Position numbers and translations under genes: made by a program
Assembly (NCBI RefSeq): GCF_011057685.1
Contig: NZ_LNFY01000011.1
Span: forward strand, 1 to 64,000
DNA from: Thermotoga sp. Ku-13t
GTDB taxonomy: Bacteria; Thermotogota; Thermotogae; Thermotogales; DSM-5069
DNA: 64,000 nucleotides
Reading direction: 5' to 3'
The notes under the pieces: generated by a model
Told to the model about the DNA's origin: nothing
Seen by the model: the letters and a program-made list of their open reading frames with translations, nothing else
The model's database searches: none
Shown: in pieces, positions 1 to 9,305 of the stretch
How positions within the stretch are numbered: the first letter of the stretch is position 1
Layout: each line of letters opens with the position of its first letter

Positions 1-1197
1 CTGCCCCACAACCATCGCCGTCTGTTCAACTTTGTCCCTCGCACGCTTTATCATCTCAACTATGTTCTTTATCGCCCTCTCTCCTTCTTTCGCAGCTTCG
101 TTCACCTGATTGGATCTTTCAGAAAGCATCTGGGCAGCTTTCGATACGTTCTGTGCACTCGCTGCTACTTCTTCTATGCCACTGGTGGCTTCTTCTATCG
201 AAGCAGATGCGTTCTGGGCAGATCTGTTGACTTCTTCCATCTGCGATGCAAGCTCTTCTGAGGAAGCGCTCAATTCCTGTGCAGTGCTTGCAAGGCTTTG
301 AGCTGAATCGTTAACCTGCGTGGAAGATTCGTTTATGATCTTCATGGATTCTTTCAGCGTATCTGCCATCTGATTGAGTGCCTGAGCCATCTGTGCAACT
401 TCGTCTTTGCCTTTCGCTTCGAATCTGACCGTGAGGTCTCCTTTGCCAAATTCGAGCACTTTCTGCGAAAGATGTTTGATGGGATTTGAGAGAGATCTAC
501 TGAAGAGTAGCATTACAACGATAATGGCTGCAATGGCCACAATCCCAACGATGGACAAACTGATAAATCTCGCCATGAAGGTATTGTGGATATCGTCTAT
601 ATATACTCCACTGCCTATGATCCAACCCCAAGGTTGAAACTTTTTCACGAAAGACAGCTTAGGATAGCTTTCCTGAGTCAGGGTACCATCGGGTTTGGGT
701 TTCGGCCAGAGGTACTGAACGAATCCACCGTTCACGTCGGCGTTTGCAACCTCAACCATCGCTTGGAAAAGGTTTTTCTTTCCATCTGTTTTGGTAACTT
801 TTCCACTTAGAGTCTCCATTAGCGTGGCGCAATTGTATTTCTGGTCGCTGAGGACTTGGCCATCCAAAGCCGGGTTGGTCGCATGCATGATCATCTTGGG
901 ATATGGAAGTGTGTCATCGTTTATCCAGAAATATTCAACAGTTTCATACCTCAAAGCTTTCACGGCTTTTTTCGCGGCTTCCTTTGCCTCAGACTCACTC
1001 ATGGTGCCAGTACTCACGAGGTTGTAATAGTAGTTAACAATGGAGTAAGCCGTTTCCACAACGTGCTTCTGCTTCATTTTCCTCTCTGTGTAAATGGTGT
1101 CCCGAACGACAAAAGCCGAAAAGATTATCAGAAAACTCAAGGGTGCGGCTAGAACTGGTAAAGTCCACAACAACTGTTTGCCTCTGATGCTTCTCAA
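1..1197 (-). CDS. Methyl-accepting chemotaxis protein, C-terminus beyond window
   Basis: The gene enters from the left edge and reads leftward, so its signalling tip and C-terminus are missing. I place the start at a TTG (1197-1195) because GGAGGTGATC lies just upstream with good spacing; no ATG fits. The order visible is a short N-terminal membrane helix, a periplasmic sensor of about 170 residues that looks like a single Cache domain (residues such as YFWINDD and HATNPALDG), a second membrane helix near 640-500, a HAMP segment (GKGDLTVRFEAKGKDE) and then a long heptad-rich coiled coil typical of MCP methylation regions. In this family the sensor binds a small ligand and the coiled coil controls CheA. 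The ligand cannot be told. No chemotaxis genes lie nearby. Confidence 0.9.
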   Translation of the reverse strand, partial: MRSIRGKQLLWTLPVLAAPLSFLIIFSAFVVRDTIYTERKMKQKHVVETAYSIVNYYYNLVSTGTMSESEAKEAAKKAVKALRYETVEYFWINDDTLPYPKMIMHATNPALDGQVLSDQKYNCATLMETLSGKVTKTDGKKNLFQAMVEVANADVNGGFVQYLWPKPKPDGTLTQESYPKLSFVKKFQPWGWIIGSGVYIDDIHNTFMARFISLSIVGIVAIAAIIVVMLLFSRSLSNPIKHLSQKVLEFGKGDLTVRFEAKGKDEVAQMAQALNQMADTLKESMKIINESSTQVNDSAQSLASTAQELSASSEELASQMEEVNRSAQNASASIEEATSGIEEVAASAQNVSKAAQMLSERSNQVNEAAKEGERAIKNIVEMIKRARDKVEQTAMVVGQ

Positions 1198-1280
1198 TGC
1201 GATCACCTCCTGCTGGAAATGGTAACATAAAACATCATGGTTTATATAGCAAAAAAACTTTTAATACACTTTGAAAATCT

Positions 1281-1302
1281 TTCTACCACACGTTTGGTAG
1301 AA
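1281..1302. promoter_or_regulatory. Inverted repeat upstream of the NatAB-like exporter
   Basis: A perfect 8-bp inverted repeat, TTCTACCA and TGGTAGAA with a 6-nt spacer, sits 24 nt before the GTG start of the ABC ATPase and about 85 nt before the divergent chemoreceptor start. A TTGAAA at 1271-1276 could be a -35 element. Position and symmetry suggest a repressor operator, but no cognate regulator gene is adjacent. Confidence 0.45.
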
Positions 1303-1325
1303 TAACGCAGAAAGGAGTGATAAAC

Positions 1326-2042
1326 GTGGTGCTCGAAGTACGAGATCTCAAGAAGAGCTTCGGACCTATCCAAGCACTCAAAGGTGTCACTTTCGAAGTT
1401 CAACAAGGAGAGATCTTCGGCCTTATAGGTCCCAACGGTGCAGGGAAGACTACGACCTTGAGGATCGTCTCGACCCTGCTCAAGCCAGACGCAGGCAGCG
1501 TGAAGGTTTTCGGCCGCGACGTGCTGAGAGAGCCACAGGAAGTTCGAAAGCTGATCAGCTACCTGCCAGAAGACGCAGGTGCGTACAGAGAACTGATGGG
1601 GCTGGAATATCTGAAATTCGTGGCACGTTTTTTCGCCAGGACTGAAGAGGAATTTCGAAAGATGGTAGACAAAGGTACCCAAATCGCAAACCTTGGTGAC
1701 AGGCTGCGTTCGAAGGTGTCGACTTACAGCAAGGGCATGACACGAAGACTTTTGATCGCTCGAGCCTTGATGGTGAATCCGAAGCTCGCCATCCTCGATG
1801 AGCCCACCTCTGGCCTGGACGTGCTGAACGCAAGAGAGATGAGAAACATCATAAAGGATTTCGTCAAAGGAGGGGGAACTGTCCTGTTATCTTCTCACAA
1901 CATGCTCGAAGTGGAGTTGCTCTGCGACAGGATCGCGTTGATAAGCAACGGGCAAATCGTCGAAGTAGGAAAGCCGGAGGAATTGAAGCAGAAATACTCC
2001 GCTTCGAACATTGAAGAGGTGTTCGTGGAGGTGGTCCAATAA
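1326..2042 (+). CDS. ABC transporter ATP-binding protein (NatA-like)
   Basis: A complete ABC-2-type ATPase of about 238 residues. It has Walker A (GPNGAGKTT), a signature in the shortened form YSKGM followed by TRRLL, Walker B ending in LAILDEPTSGLD, and the H-loop SSHNMLE. It hydrolyses ATP on the cytoplasmic side for the permease encoded next. An upstream in-frame GTG at 1317 lies inside the ribosome-binding site AAAGGAG, so I take the GTG at 1326. Its stop codon overlaps the ATG of the permease by one base, which fits a two-gene exporter of the Na+-efflux/antibiotic (NatAB) group. The substrate is unknown; family assignment is firm. Confidence 0.92.
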   Translation: MVLEVRDLKKSFGPIQALKGVTFEVQQGEIFGLIGPNGAGKTTTLRIVSTLLKPDAGSVKVFGRDVLREPQEVRKLISYLPEDAGAYRELMGLEYLKFVARFFARTEEEFRKMVDKGTQIANLGDRLRSKVSTYSKGMTRRLLIARALMVNPKLAILDEPTSGLDVLNAREMRNIIKDFVKGGGTVLLSSHNMLEVELLCDRIALISNGQIVEVGKPEELKQKYSASNIEEVFVEVVQ

Positions 2043-3298
2043 TGTTCTGGAACCTTCTGAAGAAAGAATTAAGGGAAATTTTGACGGTATCGAGCCTGAT
2101 ATCAATGATCGTTGTGGCTTTCGTTTATGCAGCCATAGGCAAGAGCGTTGGCAGCATCACTGAAGAAGTTACGAAAAAGCCAACCGTCGCAGTAGTTAAC
2201 TTAGACAATGGAGAATTCTCGAGGGCCGTCGAAGGGGCTGTGGATGCGTACGCAAATGTGATCTACAGAGGTCTAGACATGGAAGAAGCAATTGAGGAGT
2301 TAAAGAAGAACAAAGGTTCCGCCGTGCTCGTTGTGGAGAAAGATTTTACCGAGAGGCTCAAATCAAAACAGCAGGCGAAGATCAAAGTGATCTCGCTCCT
2401 GATGGGTTTAGGCATAATGGATTCGGTTCCATCCGAAAGTTTCAACGCCTTTTTGAACGCTCTGGAACATCAGTTGACCTCGACCCTGCTCGCCCAGTAC
2501 GGCGTGGAGAATCCCACTTTCGTTCTTGATCCGATGAAAAAGGAAGAAGCGATAATGTATCTGGGCAGATTCATGGAAGGAGTGTCAGCATCACAACTCT
2601 TGAGTTACATCACAAACAGATGGATCATCGTGTCTGTCGTCATTATGATGCTGATCATCACGTCAGGAACGACCGTGATTTCTTCGATGGGGCTCGAGAA
2701 GGAAAACAAGACGCTCGAGACGCTCCTGACAATGCCAGTACCCAGAAGTTACATACTCACGGCGAAGATCCTTGCAGCAACGCTTTCAGGGCTCATCATG
2801 GCGGTGATCTATATGATCGGATTCAGCTTTTATATGAAATCCTTCGAAGTACCCACATCAGCTTCGATCGATATGACTATCAGCGCAACAGATTATGTGC
2901 TCGTCGGATTGTCCATATTCTCCACTCTGATGTGCGGTATAAGCATGGCCATGCTCCTGGGTCTGATTTCGAAAGACTTCAAAAGTGCACAGACTATGAC
3001 TTTCCCGCTCGTGATGCTCGCACTCTTCAGCATGATGCTGACCATGTTCAAAGATTTCTCCACCATGTCGATGGCTATGAGAATCGTCACTTTTGTCATT
3101 CCTTTCACCCACGCGATGATCGCAATGAGGAACGTGATCTTCGATAATTACTCCATCGTGATCTACGGTAATCTGTACAATTTCATTCTGGCCGGTGTGC
3201 TGCTCGCCATCAACGTGAAGATCTTCAACAGTGACAGGCTCATCACCGGAGTCAGCATCTTCAGGAAAGGTTTGAAACGTCAGATCACTTCACCTTGA
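2042..3298 (+). CDS. ABC-2 type permease (NatB-like)
   Basis: 418 residues with the layout of NatB-type permeases: one N-terminal membrane helix (about 17-37), a large extracytoplasmic domain (about 40-190, beginning KKPTVAVVNLDNGEFSRAVEG), then five further helices, with a polar loop EKENKTLETLLTMPV after the second one that is typical of ABC-2 permeases. It overlaps the ATPase gene by one base and should form the exporter with it. Its 3' end overlaps the convergent GH53 gene by 14 bp, so no terminator separates them. The exported substrate (ions, peptide or lipid) cannot be inferred. Confidence 0.9.
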   Translation: MFWNLLKKELREILTVSSLISMIVVAFVYAAIGKSVGSITEEVTKKPTVAVVNLDNGEFSRAVEGAVDAYANVIYRGLDMEEAIEELKKNKGSAVLVVEKDFTERLKSKQQAKIKVISLLMGLGIMDSVPSESFNAFLNALEHQLTSTLLAQYGVENPTFVLDPMKKEEAIMYLGRFMEGVSASQLLSYITNRWIIVSVVIMMLIITSGTTVISSMGLEKENKTLETLLTMPVPRSYILTAKILAATLSGLIMAVIYMIGFSFYMKSFEVPTSASIDMTISATDYVLVGLSIFSTLMCGISMAMLLGLISKDFKSAQTMTFPLVMLALFSMMLTMFKDFSTMSMAMRIVTFVIPFTHAMIAMRNVIFDNYSIVIYGNLYNFILAGVLLAINVKIFNSDRLITGVSIFRKGLKRQITSP

Positions 3299-5087
3299 TC
3301 AACTCGAATTCGTCAACCCAGGCCCAGTTCCCGGCTTTACCTTTCACGTGGAGACTTACCCTGGCCGTACCCGTCGTGATCCGAACATGTATAACCGGAT
3401 GGTTCCACTGGAGCCATCCTGTGTTCTCTATTCTGACAGAAACTTTTTCTCCTCCGTGCTCACTGATCGACAGCTCGACATCGTCCCCACCACTACCCTG
3501 AATCCACACGGACAGTCTGTACGTCCCTTCGGGGAGATCGTGCACGATCTGGTACATCTCGAACTCGAAGGGTTTATCCAGCCAGTAGTTCACGGCGTAG
3601 GCGCCATGGTGTGCGTTCTGCGGCGGGCTAGCACGCACAACCTTAACGGCCTGTCTGTCACCTTCCACCTGCCACGGTTCGAAAGCGCCGGTCTCGAAAC
3701 TCCAGTTCAGAAGATGGTTCGTTGGCTCTTTAACGATCACTGTAGCTTCAACGGGTGTATCGAAACCGACGAGCTTTCCCGTTATGCGGTGTTCACCAAC
3801 CTGTTTCAATTCCTCAAGTTTCACCTGCCAGATCACAAGTGACGATCTTATGGAATCGTCCGAGAACAGTACTTTAACTCTTTCAGGAAGCTGAACCTCC
3901 TCGGTCGCGACCACGTTCAAAACGAGTGGGAAGGCTCGTACAGGTTCTGCCTGTTCTTCGAGCAGAACGTCGTAGTTGCGGAAAACGTTCAAAGTTTCAA
4001 GCGCGTTTCCATGAAAATCGAACAACGCCTGGTTCTCCCAGGGATTTCCTTCGTTCGTTTTCCAGCCCGCACCTTTCACGACAATCCATGCACCTTCCCA
4101 GTAGAACAAACCCAGACCCCTACTGTCGGGAACCTGCTTTAAAACCTTTATCAGGTCTCTGAGAAAGCTCGTCTGACCCCGAACGCTGGCCACGTAACCT
4201 GCAGTCCACTGTAAATTCTCATCGCCGAAAATGTTAGGATGACCGTCCGCATCCTGCAACGTCCAGGCGTACGCCGTTTCGACGATCAGCACGTCTTTGT
4301 TGTAGCGGCGGGCGATATCGTTCAGATTGTAGCTCAGCTCCTCGAGCGTGCCGTGCCAGTAAGGATAGTACGAAACTCCGATAATGTCGAAATCGACGTT
4401 TCGTTCGACGAGCGCATCGAAGAACCACCTGAACAGTGAATTGTTTCCACCCTCAGCCAGATGCACAACGATGGGGATATTCGCATCGAAATCCCGAACC
4501 GCCTTTATGGCACTTCTAAGCAGCTCGGCAAAGCTGTCGAAACCCTCAGGACCAGATATCTGACCATCCGGCCAGAGGAAACCGTTGTTCAGCTCGTTCC
4601 CCACCTGCACCATGTCCACAAGGATACCCTTCTGTTTCATGTACTCGAGCACGAACTTCGTGTAGTCGTAAAGCGCCTTCTTCAGTTCTTCACCGTGAAG
4701 GTCTTGCCACGCCTTCGGTTTGTTCTGTTTACCCGGGTCGGCCCACCAGTCGCTGTAGTGAAAATCGATCAGGACCTTCATGCCGAGCCTCTTCGCCCGG
4801 ATCGCCAGCTCAGCCATGTTCTCGTGGTTGCAATTACCTCCGCCCAGGGGATTTCCAGATTCGTCGGTCGGATCGTTCCAGATCCTGAGTCTGATCCAGT
4901 TCACGTTGTGATCTTTCAATATCTCGAGACAATCTCTTTCGACACCGTTTTCGTAGAAACGTCCACCCAGCCTTTCGATCTCGTAAAGCATAGAAACGTC
5001 CACACCGAGAATGAAAGGTTTTTCAGACGCAAAAATCAGAGTTGAAAGCATCAAAGCGATCACACCCACCTTCCACATGCCCTTCAT
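3285..5087 (-). CDS. Secreted arabinogalactan endo-beta-1,4-galactanase (GH53) with C-terminal carbohydrate-binding module
   Basis: 600 residues from the ATG at 5087, whose first bases overlap the TGA of the preceding permease as ATGA. Residues 1-21 form a signal peptide. The GH53 barrel spans about 24-370: WIRLRIWNDP, DFHYSDWWADPGK, the acid/base glutamate E165 in QVGNELNNG and the nucleophile E270 in VETAYAW. A beta-sandwich segment follows (about 380-455) and then a jelly-roll module (about 457-600, starting NHLLNWSFETGAFEPW) that resembles galactan-binding modules. The family cleaves beta-1,4-galactan side chains of pectin to oligosaccharides. Being translationally coupled to the MalEFG-type transporter argues that this transporter takes up the galacto-oligosaccharides. 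Confidence 0.93.
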   Translation of the reverse strand: MKGMWKVGVIALMLSTLIFASEKPFILGVDVSMLYEIERLGGRFYENGVERDCLEILKDHNVNWIRLRIWNDPTDESGNPLGGGNCNHENMAELAIRAKRLGMKVLIDFHYSDWWADPGKQNKPKAWQDLHGEELKKALYDYTKFVLEYMKQKGILVDMVQVGNELNNGFLWPDGQISGPEGFDSFAELLRSAIKAVRDFDANIPIVVHLAEGGNNSLFRWFFDALVERNVDFDIIGVSYYPYWHGTLEELSYNLNDIARRYNKDVLIVETAYAWTLQDADGHPNIFGDENLQWTAGYVASVRGQTSFLRDLIKVLKQVPDSRGLGLFYWEGAWIVVKGAGWKTNEGNPWENQALFDFHGNALETLNVFRNYDVLLEEQAEPVRAFPLVLNVVATEEVQLPERVKVLFSDDSIRSSLVIWQVKLEELKQVGEHRITGKLVGFDTPVEATVIVKEPTNHLLNWSFETGAFEPWQVEGDRQAVKVVRASPPQNAHHGAYAVNYWLDKPFEFEMYQIVHDLPEGTYRLSVWIQGSGGDDVELSISEHGGEKVSVRIENTGWLQWNHPVIHVRITTGTARVSLHVKGKAGNWAWVDEFELIKVK

Positions 5088-7549
5088 TCCTTCACCGCCC
5101 CCCTCGTCAGGCCACTCACAAGGTATCTCTGCATGGCCAAAAACAGTATCACCATGGGCAACATCCCGAGCAGGGCCGCGGCGGTGAACAGTCCCCACTC
5201 TGTCTCGTACGGTCCTACCGAGAAGGACTGCAAACCCAGTGCGTAGGTGTAGTTTCGAACGTTCTGGAGCACGATCCTCGCGACCACGTACTCGTTGAAC
5301 GTACCGATGAACGTCAACAAAAAGACCACAATGAGTATGGGCCTTGCGAGTGGAAGCACGATCATGTAGAAGCTCTGGAATTTGGTCGCACCGTCAACTA
5401 TCGCAGCCTCCTCTAAGGAGGCAGGTATCAGATCGTAAAATCCCTTGATCAGATAAACGTTGTAGGCTATGTTCGTCAAATAGGCCAAAGCGAGTCCGCC
5501 TATCGTATCGATACCGAGCATCGGTGCGAACTTTCCAAGAAAGTTCAACAGGTTGTAGATCGCGATCATGAATATCACACCGGGAAACATCTGGATCAAA
5601 AGAAAACTCAGAATACCATACCTTCTACCCACAAAGCGCATCCTGCTGAAAGGATAGGCCGCGGTGGCACAGACGAAGGTTGTGATCAAGGCGACGATGG
5701 TTGACACGATGATGGAATTGAGCACCCAGCGGGAAAAGTAATGCTTCATTTTCTCTTTCCAGATCTGGTCTATCCTGAAGAGCTGCTTGTCTACCTCGCG
5801 GTAGAGTTTCTGCGTTCCTGGAAAGAGAGAAAGCTTCATCAAATCGCCACTCTTGCGCGAGACGACGGCGAGATCCGCACGGACTTTGTTCACGAAGTCG
5901 AGTTTGACCAGATCGAGCAGCCTTGACAGATGTTCCGAACTCACGAAAACACCACTGTGGGAGAGTGACAGCAGATCGTTGTAGATCTTTTCAAAGTCGC
6001 TCAGTAAGTGCTCGAATTCTTCGATGGTCTGGTCGTAGTTCTTCGAATAGTTCTCAAACCTGCTAATGAACGTTCTGTAGTCTTCGATCCACTTCAGGCC
6101 GTTGATAACCTTCCTCACACTTTCCTTGACTCTGTCGTTTTGTTCGTAGGAGTTTGAAAAGTTTCTCAGCCAGGTGAGCACAACTGAATAACGCTGAAGA
6201 TCCGTCCTAGATAAAGATTTGATCGCTTCAACTGTGGAAATTCTCATGACAAGCTCAGCTTTGAAAATCTCAAGCTGTAACCAAGTCCTTTCCTCGGCGA
6301 GCCTGGTTCCGATCGATTCTTTTCTTTGCTGGAGCTCAGCCACCCTTCGTCTCAACTGTTGTAACTGAGATTCCTTCAGCACCAAAAATTCATTCGCTTC
6401 CCTGATCTTCAAAACGTAGTCTCTGTAACGATCGAGCACATTCTCCATATCGTCACACAGTCTCTCCAACCTTGGTCTGATCTCGTCGTAGGCCCTCACC
6501 ATGTCCCCGTACACTTTCAAATTCTTCTGTTCTGGCTCCACCTCGGTGAGCGCGAGCAGGTTCTTAGAGAGCGTTCGGGCAGCCTTCTCAACTTCTGAGA
6601 GATCTTCGAAACTTTCCAGCCCCGCCGAGAGAAGCTCGAAACGACTGCTGACATCTTTCACGCTTTTCAGGAAAGCAGAATCTTCCACTGGAAAAACGCT
6701 TCTTTCAGTCGTCCGTGCGAGTGAATCTTTCATTCTCGTCAGCGCATCTATCGCAATGCTGAGCGACCGAAGCTCGGCCAAGACGTCCCCTTTCAGAAGG
6801 ATCTGAACTTCGACGAAGGATCTTTCCAGAGGTTCTAAAGACCTTCTCATCGAATCTATCTCTGCTGTGAGCGAGGACAGCTGAGTAGTCAGCGTTTCGA
6901 GCTCTTTCAGAACTGATCCTCCAAGCTTCTCGTACACCTGTTTCAAAGCTTCCAAAGCGAGCGAGTAGGACTCTTCATCTTCGATCCTGATGTTCGTCAA
7001 ATTTTCAACTGTGGAACGCAGAATCTTTTCAAGCTGAGAATTGAATCTCTCCCTGTTCAACACTTCGTACAGGACGAAGGCGAGTTCATCCTCATCGATC
7101 TTCAACTCATCCCGTCTTTCAACAACAACTTCTTCGATCCGCTTCAAATCGCTCAACGTTGTCTGTTTCACACGATCGGCACCTTCCTCGAAGACCTTCA
7201 CGATATCTTTGTAGGCATTCTTCGCGAGCTCGTTCCTCCTGTTGGATTCACCGAGGTACTTTCTCAATTTTTTGAGCAGTTCGGCAGCTTTTTGCTGAGC
7301 CTGTGGCAAGCTCAGTTTGTCGTACGGCTCGACCCGAGAAACGAGCTTCTGAAGTTCCTTTATGAGAACCGGCACGTTCTGCTCTGGAAAGAGAAGATCG
7401 ATGTAATTCTGCAGCGTGAGTCTGCTCGAAAACAGCTCCCTTGAGAAGGCAGCTTCGTCCCTCCTTAAAGACGTTGTCACCACCCACACAGTCGGAAAAA
7501 GGATGACGACGATGAGAACGATCAGTATCACGTGCACGTGAAGTTTCAT
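5084..7549 (-). CDS. malG: MalG-type sugar ABC permease with giant coiled-coil insertion
   Basis: 821 residues, about three times the usual length of a MalG. A first membrane helix (about 5-25) is followed by roughly 530 residues of heptad-rich, charged, helical sequence without membrane segments, and only then by the ordinary BPD permease domain (about 585-815) with the EAA loop SLEEAAIVDGATKF that contacts the ATPase. Topologically the insertion should lie outside the cytoplasm. I recall MalG proteins of this size in Thermotoga, so the architecture is probably a clade feature; its role is unknown. The gene overlaps malF by 4 nt upstream and the GH53 gene by 3 nt downstream. No ATPase gene is in the operon, so a shared MsmX/MalK-type ATPase is expected elsewhere. 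Confidence 0.92.
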   Translation of the reverse strand: MKLHVHVILIVLIVVILFPTVWVVTTSLRRDEAAFSRELFSSRLTLQNYIDLLFPEQNVPVLIKELQKLVSRVEPYDKLSLPQAQQKAAELLKKLRKYLGESNRRNELAKNAYKDIVKVFEEGADRVKQTTLSDLKRIEEVVVERRDELKIDEDELAFVLYEVLNRERFNSQLEKILRSTVENLTNIRIEDEESYSLALEALKQVYEKLGGSVLKELETLTTQLSSLTAEIDSMRRSLEPLERSFVEVQILLKGDVLAELRSLSIAIDALTRMKDSLARTTERSVFPVEDSAFLKSVKDVSSRFELLSAGLESFEDLSEVEKAARTLSKNLLALTEVEPEQKNLKVYGDMVRAYDEIRPRLERLCDDMENVLDRYRDYVLKIREANEFLVLKESQLQQLRRRVAELQQRKESIGTRLAEERTWLQLEIFKAELVMRISTVEAIKSLSRTDLQRYSVVLTWLRNFSNSYEQNDRVKESVRKVINGLKWIEDYRTFISRFENYSKNYDQTIEEFEHLLSDFEKIYNDLLSLSHSGVFVSSEHLSRLLDLVKLDFVNKVRADLAVVSRKSGDLMKLSLFPGTQKLYREVDKQLFRIDQIWKEKMKHYFSRWVLNSIIVSTIVALITTFVCATAAYPFSRMRFVGRRYGILSFLLIQMFPGVIFMIAIYNLLNFLGKFAPMLGIDTIGGLALAYLTNIAYNVYLIKGFYDLIPASLEEAAIVDGATKFQSFYMIVLPLARPILIVVFLLTFIGTFNEYVVARIVLQNVRNYTYALGLQSFSVGPYETEWGLFTAAALLGMLPMVILFLAMQRYLVSGLTRGAVKE

Positions 7550-9261
7550 CTTCCCACCTCTTCGAAGACGCCAGAGAACCTGAAATTGACGTAGCTGATA
7601 CCACCCACGAGGAAGAAGATGAGGATCGATATGGCCGCCGCCAGGCCGAAGTCCTGACCCGTTCCTGCCTGGAACGCGAGTTTGTAGACGTACGAAATGA
7701 GTATGTCGGTGTAACCCGTGGGCGTGGTTGAACCGGGTATCGGTGGACCTCCGCCTGTGATCAGATAAATGATCGTGAAGTTGTTAAAGCTGAAAGCGAA
7801 GCTACTCACCAAAAGCGGTGCGATGACCGTCATGAGCAACGGGAAGGTTATGTTCCAGAAGCGTTTCATCTTTCCCGCTCCGTCGATCATCGCGGCTTCG
7901 TACAGTTCGTAGGGAATGCCCTGCAGCGCACCGAGTGAGATCGTCATCATGTAAGGATAGGTGAGCCAGATGTTGACGAGTAAAACTCCTACTCTCGCCC
8001 AGAAAGGATCGTTCATCCACTTTATTGCAGGAAGCCCGAGCGCTGGGAGGAGGAACTTGTTTATCACCCCGTAACTTTCGTTGAGGAGCCCGTTTCTCCA
8101 CACGAGCGCGGATATGAACACAGGTATCGCCCACGGGATGATGAGCAGAGTTCTGTAGATGTTTCTCCCTTTCAACTTCGGATCGTTAAGAACCAGAGCG
8201 AAAGGCAGACCGACGGCCAGAGACAACACGACGCTCAACAGAGCCCAGAGGAAGGTCCAGGCGAAGATCTTCAAGAACGGACCCGCGATCCTTGGGTCTC
8301 GCAAGACCCTCGCGAAGTTCTTCCATCCGACGAAGTCTATATACCCGATCAGATAGACTTCTTCACCTTTCTCGTTCACATCGTAGAAAGATCCTTCTCT
8401 TTCGATCAACGGCCTGTTCGTTCTGTTGTTCACCACTACCAACCTGGTCTTTGGCCTGTCGTTTTCCATGGTTTGAGTCAAATCGAGCCTGTAAAGTCTT
8501 TCTATCCTGAGAAAACTCCACTCTCCCGTTCGATCTATTCTCAGAGCGTATTTGTTCCCATTCGGATGAACGAAGTCAGCCTTTTGAAGATAAAACTGCG
8601 CGATGCGACTTTTGAATACGGGTGCGTTCAGTCTGAGAAATTCTTCGCGCGGCGAGTAGAAAGCCCTGTAGGTTTTTTCTCCAGAAATGATCATCCTGAT
8701 CTCTGATAGATCCTCAGACCTCGGAACGAGCTGATAATCTGTACTCTCAATAACTAAGAGTTGAGCTTCACTCAAAAGGACTTCTCTTCCCTTCCTCTTC
8801 ACGGGTACGGGCTTTTCCGCTACGAAGATTTCTCCATTTATCTTGAACAAAAGTAAAAAGTCATCGTAGATCGGTATCAGGCCGTCGTAGGCGAGGAAGA
8901 CTTTGTATTCGACGGCTTCGTCCTCGATCTGATACGTATACACCGGATCGTACAGCAACCTTTCTATAGCTTCTTCTTTGGACATGTAGTGTCCTGTCCC
9001 GTAGTTGGTGAAGGCCGTCTTCACGGTGAAGTAGATGGGATAGATGACCAGTATGGTGAGCAAAACCAGCGCCGGAGCAACGTACCTGTAAGGATAACCT
9101 TTCGGATTGAAGATGAAGAAATCGATCAGCAAAACGAGCCCCAGAAAGAATGCACCCAGAACGTAATAGGCGTTGCTGAAAAGAAAGAAGGCGATCCAGA
9201 AAAAGAAGACGTTCAAAAAACCAATGAAGCAAAGACTCAAGAACCTCTTCAGACCGATCAC
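7546..9261 (-). CDS. malF: MalF-type sugar ABC permease
   Basis: About 571 residues. An ATG at 9309 overlaps the malE stop, but that reading would run through the stem-loop; GGAGG seven bases before the GTG at 9261 makes this the likelier start. Four N-terminal hydrophobic segments, a large extracytoplasmic loop (about residues 75-285) as in MalF, then the permease core with EAA loop YEAAMIDGAGKMKRF. It pairs with MalG as the heterodimeric membrane channel for oligosaccharide import. The operon order binding protein, MalF, MalG, galactanase is one I recall from Thermotoga galactan loci. Confidence 0.92.
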   Translation of the reverse strand: MIGLKRFLSLCFIGFLNVFFFWIAFFLFSNAYYVLGAFFLGLVLLIDFFIFNPKGYPYRYVAPALVLLTILVIYPIYFTVKTAFTNYGTGHYMSKEEAIERLLYDPVYTYQIEDEAVEYKVFLAYDGLIPIYDDFLLLFKINGEIFVAEKPVPVKRKGREVLLSEAQLLVIESTDYQLVPRSEDLSEIRMIISGEKTYRAFYSPREEFLRLNAPVFKSRIAQFYLQKADFVHPNGNKYALRIDRTGEWSFLRIERLYRLDLTQTMENDRPKTRLVVVNNRTNRPLIEREGSFYDVNEKGEEVYLIGYIDFVGWKNFARVLRDPRIAGPFLKIFAWTFLWALLSVVLSLAVGLPFALVLNDPKLKGRNIYRTLLIIPWAIPVFISALVWRNGLLNESYGVINKFLLPALGLPAIKWMNDPFWARVGVLLVNIWLTYPYMMTISLGALQGIPYELYEAAMIDGAGKMKRFWNITFPLLMTVIAPLLVSSFAFSFNNFTIIYLITGGGPPIPGSTTPTGYTDILISYVYKLAFQAGTGQDFGLAAAISILIFFLVGGISYVNFRFSGVFEEVGR

Positions 9262-9273
9262 ACGCCCGCCTCC

Positions 9274-9298
9274 AAAAACCCGGGGCCCACGCCCCGGG
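9274..9298 (-). terminator. Strong stem-loop with U-run between malE and malF
   Basis: On the minus strand CCCGGGGC pairs with GCCCCGGG around the loop GTGG and is followed by TTTTT. It lies a few bases after the malE stop and just before the malF ribosome-binding site. It has all parts of an intrinsic terminator, and most likely works as a partial terminator or mRNA-stabilising element that makes binding protein in excess of permease. Confidence 0.8.
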
Positions 9299-9305
9299 TG
9301 AGATC

